A stretch of 12,731 nt of DNA, from NCBI GenBank assembly GCA_021772555.1, contig JAJFLT010000138.1, positions 1 through 12,731 on the forward strand. Reading direction: 5' to 3'. Positions 1 to 6,271 of the stretch are shown here, piece after piece. Each line of letters begins with the position of its first letter. Position 1 is the stretch's first letter. The notes beneath the pieces were generated by a model that saw nothing but the letters and a program-made list of their open reading frames with translations, was not told the origin of the DNA and ran no database searches. Origin of the DNA: Opitutales bacterium (GTDB lineage: Bacteria; Verrucomicrobiota; Verrucomicrobiia; Opitutales; UBA2987). The translations under genes and the position numbers were made by a program.

Positions 1-285
1 GGCCTGGGCGACCGCATCGAGACCGACAAGGCTTTCCAGAGTAATTTCGGCCTTCTCGACGTGAGCCTGACCCCCGGCGGCGCGGAAGTGGCCCACCCTA
101 TCGAATTTGTCAAACCCGGCAAAAAGAATGCCCTGTGGCAGATCGACGGCATCTCCGGGGCCACCATAACTTCCCGCGCAACGGCCAATATGCTGCGGGC
201 GAGCACGGTCTGGTGGATCCCGCGAGTGCGGTCTCATAGCTCGGACTTTGTCGATCATGATGAGGGAGAACCAAATGGGCCATAA
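1..285 (+). CDS. rnfG: RNF complex subunit G (FMN-binding), 3' end only
   Basis: The frame is open from the first base, so the 5' end lies outside the window; 94 C-terminal residues are visible. The fragment begins with GLGDRIE, typical of the RnfG/NqrC FMN-binding domain. It carries the flavinylation motif D-G-I-S-G-A-T (consensus Dxx(S/T)GAT), and the acceptor threonine is codon 163-165. In the family this threonine carries FMN by a phosphoester bond made by ApbE, on the outer face of the membrane. RnfG passes electrons within the ferredoxin:NAD+ oxidoreductase that pumps Na+ or H+. After the motif the protein runs about 37 residues, ending in an acidic, hydrophilic tail. The stop overlaps the start of rnfE by 11 bases, which suggests translational coupling. 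RnfG rather than NqrC is chosen because the next two genes are clearly RnfE and RnfA. Confidence 0.9.
   Translation, partial: GLGDRIETDKAFQSNFGLLDVSLTPGGAEVAHPIEFVKPGKKNALWQIDGISGATITSRATANMLRASTVWWIPRVRSHSSDFVDHDEGEPNGP
263..268 (+). promoter_or_regulatory. Shine-Dalgarno site deciding the rnfE start
   Basis: AGGGAG lies six bases before the ATG at 275. It favours that start over the in-frame upstream TTG (248) and ATGs (257, 260), which have no such site at the right distance. It lies inside the end of rnfG. Confidence 0.6.
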
Positions 286-934
286 CACAAATTCCATTCC
301 ACCCACCGGCACGGACGAATTCTTGAAAGGTTTCTGGAAGCAGAATCCGGTATTCGTGCAGGTGCTCGGGATGTGCCCGGTTCTGGCCGTCAGTAACACC
401 GCCGAGAATGCACTCGCCATGGGCCTGGCAACCGCCTTCGTCCTGCTCATGTCCAACATTGTGATCTCCTCCATACGGCGCTTTGTCCCCAAGCAGGTGC
501 GCATCGTCACCTTCATCCTGGTCATAGCCACCTTCGTCACCATCGTCGATTACCTCATTCAGGCGATCAGCCTGGAACTGCATAAGGCTTTGGGGGCCTT
601 CATATCATTGATCGTGGTCAACTGTTTGATCCTTGGCCGGGCGGAGGCTTTCGCATCAAAAAACGGCGTATATCGTTCCATGCTGGACGGCCTCGGTATG
701 GGTTTGGGATTCACCCTGGCGCTGCTCTGTCTGGGTGGGGTGCGCGAGATTTTCGGTTACGGCAGCCTGTTCGGCTTTCAACTCTTTGGCGAGCGTTACC
801 AGGAATGGGTCGTAATGGTGCTGCCGGCGGGTGGATTTTTTACGCTGGCGGGCTGGCTTCTGCTCTTCAACTGGTTTGAACAGGCTCGGGTTCGCAAAGA
901 AGATTTAAAGTTAAAGGAGGAGGCGGTGGTATGA
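275..934 (+). CDS. rnfE: RNF complex membrane subunit E
   Basis: This 219-residue polytopic membrane protein has the RnfE/NqrD signature: a short cytoplasmic N-terminus, then KQNPVFVQVLGMCPVLAVSN (residues 22-41), and later VVNCLILGRAEAFASKN (from about 114). Cys34 and Cys117 sit at the two positions known in the RnfA/RnfE and NqrD/NqrE pairs to hold an intramembrane [2Fe-2S] cluster shared by the two subunits. About six TM helices are expected. The wording GMCPVLAVSNTAENAL matches RnfE better than NqrD. The start at 275 is chosen from the AGGGAG six bases upstream. The stop overlaps the rnfA start (ATGA). The function is transmembrane electron transfer coupled to ion pumping, next to RnfG and RnfD. 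Confidence 0.95.
   Translation: MGHNTNSIPPTGTDEFLKGFWKQNPVFVQVLGMCPVLAVSNTAENALAMGLATAFVLLMSNIVISSIRRFVPKQVRIVTFILVIATFVTIVDYLIQAISLELHKALGAFISLIVVNCLILGRAEAFASKNGVYRSMLDGLGMGLGFTLALLCLGGVREIFGYGSLFGFQLFGERYQEWVVMVLPAGGFFTLAGWLLLFNWFEQARVRKEDLKLKEEAVV
913..920 (+). promoter_or_regulatory. Shine-Dalgarno site of rnfA
   Basis: AAAGGAGG, a near-perfect anti-16S match, lies inside the last codons of rnfE, ten bases before the rnfA ATG at 931. With the ATGA overlap it supports coupled translation of the two pseudo-symmetric subunits, which need equal stoichiometry. Confidence 0.6.
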
Positions 935-1512
935 ACAACGATTCCCTCTGGTCCATATTTATCAACGCCTGCCTTATCAACAACTTCGTGTTGGCTTACT
1001 TTTTGGGCATATGTCCCTTTTTGGGTGTGTCGGGCAAGCTCGACACGGCCACTCGTATGGGCGGCGCCGTCACTTTTGTCATGCTGGTCAGCTCAATGTG
1101 TGCCTACGGGATTCAGAACCTGCTGGTGCTTATAGACGCCCCCTATTTGAAATTGATTTCATTTATCGCCGTCATTGCCTCGACGGTGCAACTGGTGGAA
1201 ATGTTCATCAAGAAAGTCAGCCCGGTTCTATTCCGCGCCCTCGGCATCTTTCTCCCCTTGATCACCACCAATTGCGCCATCCTGGGCTTGGCGCTTTTTC
1301 AAACCAACAAGGGTTACGGTTTCGCGCAGTCGATTGTCTATGCCTTGGGAGCAGGAATGGGTTTTACCCTGGCCCTCGTTCTCATGGCCGGATTGCGGGA
1401 AAAGCTGGAGCTGGCCAAAACGCCCGACATCGTCAAGGGAACCGCCATCACCCTGATGCTGGCGGGCTTGCTTTCAATGTGCTTCATGGGCTTCGCGGGG
1501 CTGGGAAACTGA
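931..1512 (+). CDS. rnfA: RNF complex membrane subunit A
   Basis: This 193-residue integral membrane protein is close to canonical RnfA: NNFVLAYFLGICPFLGVSGKL near residues 17-37 and LITTNCAILGLALF near 110-123. Cys28 and Cys115 are the expected ligands of the [2Fe-2S] cluster shared with RnfE. NqrE normally has a different N-terminal signature at this position (ENMALAFFLGMC), so this is RNF and not Na+-NQR. Together with RnfE it forms the membrane core through which electrons cross toward the flavin-bearing subunits. It overlaps rnfE by ATGA and is followed two bases after its stop by the small cysteine-rich gene. Its length is usual for the family and I see no defects. Confidence 0.95.
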   Translation: MNNDSLWSIFINACLINNFVLAYFLGICPFLGVSGKLDTATRMGGAVTFVMLVSSMCAYGIQNLLVLIDAPYLKLISFIAVIASTVQLVEMFIKKVSPVLFRALGIFLPLITTNCAILGLALFQTNKGYGFAQSIVYALGAGMGFTLALVLMAGLREKLELAKTPDIVKGTAITLMLAGLLSMCFMGFAGLGN

Positions 1513-1514
1513 AA

Positions 1515-1742
1515 ATGATTGAGGAATTAATAAAAGCCATCGGCGGTATCACCATCATTCTTTGCGCCAGGCTACTGGTGCAGACACTCTGGCGGCAAGT
1601 GTTTCCAGGTATAGCGACTGATGAGGACGTTTTGGCGGGTCGTCTTGGCTGCCACGGTTGCGCCAGACAAGCCAGTTGTAGACCGGAAGACTGTCAGGGG
1701 GACGATTCAACTTTAAACAAACAACACAGATCGGGAGGATAA
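1515..1742 (+). CDS. Small single-TM cysteine-rich protein, NqrM-like architecture
   Basis: This 75-residue protein has one N-terminal hydrophobic segment (about residues 8-25, with Cys17 in it) and a short soluble tail with Cys46, Cys49, Cys55 and Cys60 (GCHGCARQASCRPEDC). The start is the ATG two bases after the rnfA stop. The frame stays open upstream inside rnfA, but that part is only an alternative reading of rnfA. The layout of one TM followed by a cysteine cluster matches NqrM (DUF539), a small protein needed to mature Na+-NQR by supplying iron to the NqrD/NqrE centre. RnfA and RnfE carry the equivalent centre and lie directly upstream, so a maturation role is attractive. This is inference: the spacing CxxCx5Cx4C is not one I can match to a named family. 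The spacing also differs from the N-terminal cluster of RnfB, and the protein is too short to be RnfB. Confidence 0.75.
   Translation: MIEELIKAIGGITIILCARLLVQTLWRQVFPGIATDEDVLAGRLGCHGCARQASCRPEDCQGDDSTLNKQHRSGG
1733..1738 (+). promoter_or_regulatory. Shine-Dalgarno site of the ferredoxin reductase gene
   Basis: GGGAGG lies eight bases before the ATG at 1747 and overlaps the last codons of the preceding small gene. It supports both the chosen start and cotranslation with the RNF operon. Confidence 0.6.
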
Positions 1743-1746
1743 CAAA

Positions 1747-2607
1747 ATGCGTTTGCAGGAATATGATATCAATAATCGATACAATGCGCGAGTGGTCTCC
1801 ACCGAGCGCATCACACGCGAAGAATCCCCAGAGGAAGTGCGTGAGCTCATACTCGAGGTTGCCGACGGCAGTTATAATGTTAAGGTAGGGCAAAACATCG
1901 GGGTGCTGGCCCCCGGGCAAAAGGAGTTCGGACAGGAATCGCACTTCCGCCTCTACAGTGTGGCCGACCTGCCGGAAAAAACCGATCAAGGCCAGCTACA
2001 GATTCGCATCTGTGTACGCCGCTGCAATTATATCGACGAATTCAGTGGTGAGGAATACAAAGGAGTCGCCTCCAATTACCTGTGCGACCTGCGAGCCGAT
2101 GACACGTTGACCCTGACGGGCCCTTACGGCCACGCTTTTCAGCCACCGGCGGAACCGGAAGCATCCCTAATCCTGATCGGGGCTGGAACCGGCATCGCAC
2201 CTTTCCGCGCCTTTATTAAACATCTTTACCAGAACATTCCCGATTATAAGGGGCGCGTCAGGTTGTTTCACGGGGGAAGAACCGGATTGGAACTCCTTTA
2301 CATGAACGATAGAAGGAATGATTTTGCCCGCTATTACGACGAAGAAACATTCGAGGCTATTGCCGCACTCAGCAGCAGGCCCCACTGGTCGGACATGATC
2401 GATTGGGGCCACGCCATGGAATCACGAGGCAAAGAGTTGTGGGAAATGCTTTCCGATGCCAAAACGCACGTTTACGTGGCCGGATTGGAAATCATCCGTG
2501 ACGAACTCGACGCGGTCTTTGCCCGAATTGCCGGTTCCGCCGAAAGGTGGAAACAACTAAAAACAGAAATGGAAGCAGATCAGCGCTGGATCGAATTACT
2601 CTATTGA
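1747..2607 (+). CDS. Plant-type ferredoxin-NAD(P)+ reductase-like flavoprotein
   Basis: This 286-residue soluble protein has the full plant-type FNR layout. The FAD-binding RLYS is at residues 68-71, followed by a CVRR strand, the plant-FNR-like GVASNYLCDL, GPYG, the nucleotide-binding GAGTGIAPFRAF, and YVAGL. The C-terminus ends in an aromatic residue (WIELLY) where plant FNRs place the tyrosine that stacks on the flavin. It should move electrons between ferredoxin or flavodoxin and NAD(P)H. The segment ALSSRPHW lies where plant enzymes have the SRE motif that binds the NADP 2'-phosphate; it is altered, so NADP versus NAD preference cannot be read with confidence. It is the last gene of the RNF operon and shares the reduced-ferredoxin pool with RNF, which suggests balancing of ferredoxin, NADH and NADPH. 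A peripheral NqrF-like role on the complex is possible, but the [2Fe-2S] domain of NqrF is absent. Confidence 0.88.
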   Translation: MRLQEYDINNRYNARVVSTERITREESPEEVRELILEVADGSYNVKVGQNIGVLAPGQKEFGQESHFRLYSVADLPEKTDQGQLQIRICVRRCNYIDEFSGEEYKGVASNYLCDLRADDTLTLTGPYGHAFQPPAEPEASLILIGAGTGIAPFRAFIKHLYQNIPDYKGRVRLFHGGRTGLELLYMNDRRNDFARYYDEETFEAIAALSSRPHWSDMIDWGHAMESRGKELWEMLSDAKTHVYVAGLEIIRDELDAVFARIAGSAERWKQLKTEMEADQRWIELLY

Positions 2608-2792
2608 GCAGTAGAGCATTCCTTTTTGCAACAAACCGACAAGGCTATAGCAATCAGGGCCAGATTATTACTCGCACGCGAAAAACCTTCCGGCATGATA
2701 TTCAATATCGGAATCGGAAAAACTACCCCAACGGCTCCTATGGCAAATGTTAAAATCGCAAGACCGATTAATATTTGAACAAGTTTATTCAT
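2601..2792 (-). CDS. Small membrane protein, 63 residues, unknown function
   Basis: The protein has two hydrophobic segments (about residues 4-27 and 43-54) joined by IMPEGFSRASNN, and ends in a cysteine-containing hydrophilic tail (CCKKEC). A clear ribosome site (AAGGTGA) sits a few bases before the ATG at 2792, and the hydrophobic pattern is that of a real inner-membrane protein. From memory, small proteins with an EGFSRA-N-LLLIAIALS type core are common hypothetical proteins in several phyla, but I cannot name a family. Its stop overlaps the end of the ferredoxin reductase gene tail to tail by seven bases, so there is no room for a separate bidirectional terminator. Function unknown. Confidence 0.6.
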   Translation of the reverse strand: MNKLVQILIGLAILTFAIGAVGVVFPIPILNIMPEGFSRASNNLALIAIALSVCCKKECSTAQ

Positions 2793-3039
2793 TTTTCACC
2801 TTTTTTAGCATTAACAGATATTCTGAACTCAGGTGGATTGTGAGCCTTAAATTTAGGTTTGGCAATCACCAACCACGTTCGTTCTGATTACCGATATGCC
2901 GACAGGGGAAGCTGCGAAATTCGACTTTCCCCCATCAAGTTTTAGAGGGTGGTTCGCTTGGGGATTGAAATTGCGATATCGACACAGTCGTCGTCAGGGA
3001 TAATGTGGCGAAAATTCTGAATCACATTCCTTCCGGTTC
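2793..3039 (+). other. Divergent intergenic region upstream of the symporter operon
   Basis: This noncoding gap separates the small membrane protein gene (leftward) from the symporter operon (rightward), so it should contain promoters for both. GATAAT (about 2999-3004) resembles a -10 box facing right, but no -35 lies at a normal distance. A short imperfect stem (2856-2874, GGTT/AACC core) is present. I see no riboswitch or operator that I would defend. Confidence 0.4.
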
Positions 3040-3285
3040 ATGAACCAGAATCCAACTAACAAGAATCTCCTGATCTTCAAAATTTGCGCGACTTGTGTGG
3101 TCGCCTTGATCATTATTTCCCTGTCTCCCCTGGTCATCCCGGAAAATACGGCGGAACCCTTTTTGTTTTACCTTCCGCGGACATTGTGGAGCGGTATCGC
3201 CACCTATATATTAATCGTGGCGCTGACATACTTGGCCACCAGGTATTACAATGACGAAAACGAAAAGGCCAAAGAAAAGGAATGA
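3040..3285 (+). CDS. Small two-TM protein paired with the SSS symporter
   Basis: This 81-residue protein has two predicted TM helices (about residues 12-32 and 47-66), a proline-containing loop with FYLPRTLW between them, and a strongly charged C-terminus rich in Lys and Glu. Its stop overlaps the symporter start as ATGA, with AAGGA just before it, so the two are translationally coupled. Small two-TM proteins directly upstream of SSS-family transporters (the DUF3311 and YhdT/DUF997 types) are a known arrangement and are thought to be accessory subunits. This one has the same size, topology and position. I cannot assign it to either family from sequence alone. The probable role is stability or assembly of the downstream transporter in the inner membrane. 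Confidence 0.75.
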   Translation: MNQNPTNKNLLIFKICATCVVALIIISLSPLVIPENTAEPFLFYLPRTLWSGIATYILIVALTYLATRYYNDENEKAKEKE

Positions 3286-4691
3286 TCGGTTATTTGGTAG
3301 TTTTCGGTCTCATGTGGATCGGCGCCCTCGCGTGGTTTTCAATTCGTTCTTTCCGGGAAAACAAGACGCCTAACGATTACATTTTTGCCGGCTCCAGCCT
3401 GGGAACTGCAATTGGGTTGCTCACTTTTGCGGCTACTCTTTTCAGTACCTTCACCATGATGGGCATGCCGGATTTCTTCCGCCTCCACGGAGTTGGCGCA
3501 TGGATATTTCTGGGTATTTCCGATGTCTCCATGTTCTTTTTTATTATTTGGTTCGGCCGCCATCTGCGGCGGGCCGGGGGCCAACGCGGTTACCGCGGAC
3601 TGGCGGGATTATTGAAAGATTGCTATGAAACACCCTGGGCGGGTTTTGTATATTTTGCCGGGGCATTTGTCTTTCTGATTCCCTATACAGCCATCCAAAT
3701 CCGGGGCATAGCGATATTTCTAAACGCCGTTTTTCCGGCCGCCATGCCATCTTGGGGTTGGTCGGTGGGAATTGTCTGCATCATGCTGATTTATAGCGAA
3801 ATCGGCGGGCTCCGGGCCATCGTCTACAGCGATGCCATGCAAGCGGTCATATTACTTGTTTGCCTATGGATCATCGGTATTTTCTGTCTGGTAAAAGTCG
3901 GTGGTGTCGAAGCTCTCATGGAACAGGTAAAGGTGCAGGAACCGGCTTTGCTTTCGGTGCCCGGCCCCAAAGGTCTTTTCACCGTTCAATTCCTGATCGC
4001 CTCCCTTTTCGCCATTACCATGATTCCGGTAACACAACCTCAAGTGGCGACTCGCCTCATGATTATGAAAAGCACCGCCAATATGAACCGCATGGCCGTG
4101 GCTTTGGGTGTTTTTTCGTTCTTGATCTTGATTCCCATTATAGCCATCGGATTTTACGGTGCCGTGCGTTATAGTGATGTTTCGACAGCGAAATTTTTGT
4201 CACACGCATTATTTTTCGACCAATGGAAACCGGTGGCTGCCTTGGTCGTTGTCGGGCTCCTGGCGGCGGCCATTTCAACCGCAGATTCTCAAATATTCGC
4301 CCTTGGCACGGAATTGAGATCCCTTTTGCGGGGAGAAGAGCAAAAAATCATGCGCACTACGCGGTTGGCCATTGTCGTGTTCGGTATTGGGGCACTGATC
4401 TTTTCACTCGTCAGTAGCGATCAACTGGTGCTTCTGGCCCGCGTCAGTTTTACCGGCACGGCCCTCATGGCCCCCATGATTATTACCGCAGTCTTCGAAG
4501 GGATGCGTGCCCATCGTTCTCTCATCGTCATGACGGCGTTAGCTTTGGGACTGTTTTTGCTCTCTCTAGCCAGCATGATCCCCGATAAATATATCGGTAT
4601 CAGGATCGATCTGCTGCTGGCCGGAATCGTCACTCTCTATGCCTTCGTTAGTTCCATTGTAGCAGGTAGAAAAGAGGGGCGAGATTGTTAA
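3282..4691 (+). CDS. Sodium:solute symporter (SSS family)
   Basis: This 469-residue polytopic inner-membrane protein should have about 12-13 TM helices. It has the family signatures: YSEIGGLRAIVYSDAMQAV near residue 170, matching the GG-A-x2-D-x2-Q signature of SSS transporters, and AAAISTADS at 328-336. Ser332 and Thr333 fall at the Na2 sodium site known from vSGLT-like proteins. It therefore probably imports a small solute with Na+. The substrate cannot be read from sequence. The glycoside-type operon converging from the right (ending at 4716, 24 bases away) makes a sugar or sugar derivative a reasonable guess. If the RNF complex encoded upstream pumps Na+, it could supply the driving force, but ion choice is not visible here. 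Translation is coupled to the 81-residue partner gene. Confidence 0.9.
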   Translation: MIGYLVVFGLMWIGALAWFSIRSFRENKTPNDYIFAGSSLGTAIGLLTFAATLFSTFTMMGMPDFFRLHGVGAWIFLGISDVSMFFFIIWFGRHLRRAGGQRGYRGLAGLLKDCYETPWAGFVYFAGAFVFLIPYTAIQIRGIAIFLNAVFPAAMPSWGWSVGIVCIMLIYSEIGGLRAIVYSDAMQAVILLVCLWIIGIFCLVKVGGVEALMEQVKVQEPALLSVPGPKGLFTVQFLIASLFAITMIPVTQPQVATRLMIMKSTANMNRMAVALGVFSFLILIPIIAIGFYGAVRYSDVSTAKFLSHALFFDQWKPVAALVVVGLLAAAISTADSQIFALGTELRSLLRGEEQKIMRTTRLAIVVFGIGALIFSLVSSDQLVLLARVSFTGTALMAPMIITAVFEGMRAHRSLIVMTALALGLFLLSLASMIPDKYIGIRIDLLLAGIVTLYAFVSSIVAGRKEGRDC

Positions 4692-4715
4692 ATCAGTCCG
4701 AAAAGCCGCGCGGGC

Positions 4716-4985
4716 TTAAGTTGATTCATCCAATGTTCGCCTCTTCACCCGATTGAACACGAGTTTCAGCAACTGTACAATCAAGCGCAAAATGCCGATT
4801 ACGACATAGGCCGCAACGGTCAAACCGAGGACATAATGAAGTGAGGTGACGACTTCGTACCAGGGGGAGCCGAATTTCAATATAGCATAAATATTGACCA
4901 AAAAAGCGAACAACAGGCATCCTAGAAAAACCGTTATTTCCAATTTAATATTACTTCCCTTTAAGACAATATTGACGTCCTTCAT
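4716..4985 (-). CDS. Small two-TM membrane protein at the end of the ApbE-Gfo/Idh operon
   Basis: This 89-residue protein has two long hydrophobic segments (about 15-35 and 48-76) separated by KFGSPWYEVVTSLHY, and a basic C-terminal tail (NRVKRR). The ATG at 4985 overlaps the stop of the upstream Gfo/Idh gene (ATGA). An upstream in-frame start at 5012 is rejected because it would lie deeper inside that gene. I see no cysteine pair, heme-ligand pair pattern or Dxx(S/T)GAT flavinylation motif; His50 and several aromatic residues lie at the start of the second helix. My recollection is that similar small proteins accompany Gfo/Idh and ApbE-like genes in Bacteroidota, but I cannot verify this. 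The tight coupling argues for a function shared with the Gfo/Idh and ApbE proteins, such as a membrane anchor or redox partner. Function unknown. Confidence 0.8.
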   Translation of the reverse strand: MKDVNIVLKGSNIKLEITVFLGCLLFAFLVNIYAILKFGSPWYEVVTSLHYVLGLTVAAYVVIGILRLIVQLLKLVFNRVKRRTLDEST

Positions 4986-6271
4986 ATTTGCAAACCTTCC
5001 ACCTGCGGCCATTTGATCTCACGGCCCTGCTCCATTGCGAATTGCCCCATTAACGCAGCTACACCGCCCTCATAAGCATGCTTCATCATATTGGGGATAG
5101 GTTTGCCCTCTCTGATAGCCGCGGCAAACGCGCTCAATTGAATGGCTGTTTCCTCGCCGGACCAACCCGGTACCAACCATTTACCCTTGCTGTCCGTTTC
5201 CAAATCCGGCGCCCAACTGGGACCGCCGATCGGCACCGAATCGAGTATGTCCCGTTCCAGTTCATTGATCAATCGGACAATGGCGGGGGGCGCGGGTGGA
5301 TGTTCGCTGTAAATTTTCCCTTTTTCCGCTTCGATGGTTCCCTCCGGACCCATGATTTGAATTTCCATGCCGTAGCGGCGATTGCTGATCAAGGAGTCGA
5401 AGATGACATTCACACCGTCAGGATATTTATAAACCACATTGACGCTGTCGTATAATTCCCGGCCGTCCTTCCAGTGGTTGACGCTGCCATAACCGACGGC
5501 TGAAATGGGATGCGCATCGAGAACCCAATTGACAACCTGTAAATGGTGGGAGGCCAGCTCCGTCATTAAACCGCAGGAATACTCGCGATAGAGCCGCCAA
5601 TTGATCTTTCTCTCCCATTCGGGACCGGGGATGGGCCGCCGCCAATCATTGTTGCGATGCCAGCACGTGCGAATTTGGGTGATTTTACCAATCGCTCCCG
5701 AATCGATGTATTCTTTGGCTTTTAGAAAAGGCAGGCTGTAGAGCCGTTGATAGCCGATCTGGAAAATTTTGCCGCTTTCACGGTAGGCTCTAACGATGCC
5801 GGCGCATTCCTCGAAGTTGTAGGCCAGGCTTTTTTCGCAAAAGACATGTTTTCCCGCTTTAAGCGAATCGATACACATGCGGGCATGTTCAAAGAGCGGC
5901 GCTCCGATAACGACCCCGTCGAGGTCTTTCATTTCCAGTAGCTCGCGGTAATCGTAAAATGCTTTGGCCTTCCCTCCTGATTCCTCAATAGCCCGTTTGT
6001 AATGGGGCTCGTAATCATCGCAAACCGCGGCGATTTCTACCCCGGGTGTTTGCATCAGGTGCAACATCAATTTACGGCCGCGGGAACCCACCCCAATAAC
6101 TCCCAGGCGAACCCGGTCCATGGCCGAGCTGCCGGGCGGGTCCGCTCTCAGGGGCGACCACCAGGGCATACTGGCCAATACGCCGGAGGATCCTGCAAAA
6201 ACCGCGAGCTTCTTGAGAAAATTTCGCCGATTTTCCGCAGTTTTTGATCCGGATAGATTATCCTCGCTCAT
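4982..6271 (-). CDS. Tat-exported Gfo/Idh/MocA oxidoreductase (EKS variant)
   Basis: This 429-residue protein starts with a twin-arginine signal (NRRNFLKKLAVFAG, residues 14-27), so it is probably exported folded with its cofactor bound. The Rossmann motif GVIGVGSRG is at 57-65. The conserved catalytic-lysine motif reads EKS (146-148) where most of the family has EKP; the lysine is kept. His242/His243 in ELASHHLQVVNW mark the active-site histidine region of the C-terminal domain. Family members oxidise or reduce sugars and cyclitols with NAD(P)(H), often tightly bound. The start overlaps the stop of the upstream ApbE-like gene (ATGA) and its stop overlaps the next gene the same way. With the DUF1080 protein in the operon, C3 oxidation of a glycoside or its reversal is the best guess. 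The substrate is unknown. Confidence 0.9.
   Translation of the reverse strand: MSEDNLSGSKTAENRRNFLKKLAVFAGSSGVLASMPWWSPLRADPPGSSAMDRVRLGVIGVGSRGRKLMLHLMQTPGVEIAAVCDDYEPHYKRAIEESGGKAKAFYDYRELLEMKDLDGVVIGAPLFEHARMCIDSLKAGKHVFCEKSLAYNFEECAGIVRAYRESGKIFQIGYQRLYSLPFLKAKEYIDSGAIGKITQIRTCWHRNNDWRRPIPGPEWERKINWRLYREYSCGLMTELASHHLQVVNWVLDAHPISAVGYGSVNHWKDGRELYDSVNVVYKYPDGVNVIFDSLISNRRYGMEIQIMGPEGTIEAEKGKIYSEHPPAPPAIVRLINELERDILDSVPIGGPSWAPDLETDSKGKWLVPGWSGEETAIQLSAFAAAIREGKPIPNMMKHAYEGGVAALMGQFAMEQGREIKWPQVEGLQI

Noticed and set aside
248..274. Upstream start for rnfE at TTG 248 or ATG 257/260
   Set aside because: AGGGAG is correctly spaced only for the ATG at 275, and the extra residues do not resemble RnfE.
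110..583. Antisense open frame over rnfG/rnfE
   Set aside because: It is rich in His, Asp and Gly with no recognisable domain, and lies opposite strongly supported coding sequence.
1..1512. Na+-NQR (nqrC, nqrD, nqrE) instead of RNF
   Set aside because: The two membrane subunits carry RnfE and RnfA wording (GICPFLGVS, LITTNCAILG, QNPVFVQVLGMCP), and the FNR-like gene lacks the ferredoxin domain expected of NqrF.
1011..1514. Long N-terminal extension of the cysteine-rich protein
   Set aside because: It is an alternative reading of rnfA with low-complexity Arg/His/Pro composition. The natural start is the ATG two bases after the rnfA stop.
2856..2874. Short stem (GGTT/AACC core) as a riboswitch or terminator
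   Set aside because: It is bulged and short, is not placed behind a gene end, and has no recognisable riboswitch sequence.
4703..4717. Hairpin AAGCC-GCGCG-GGCTT between the two converging operons as a terminator
   Set aside because: The stem is only five pairs and no T-tract follows on either strand.
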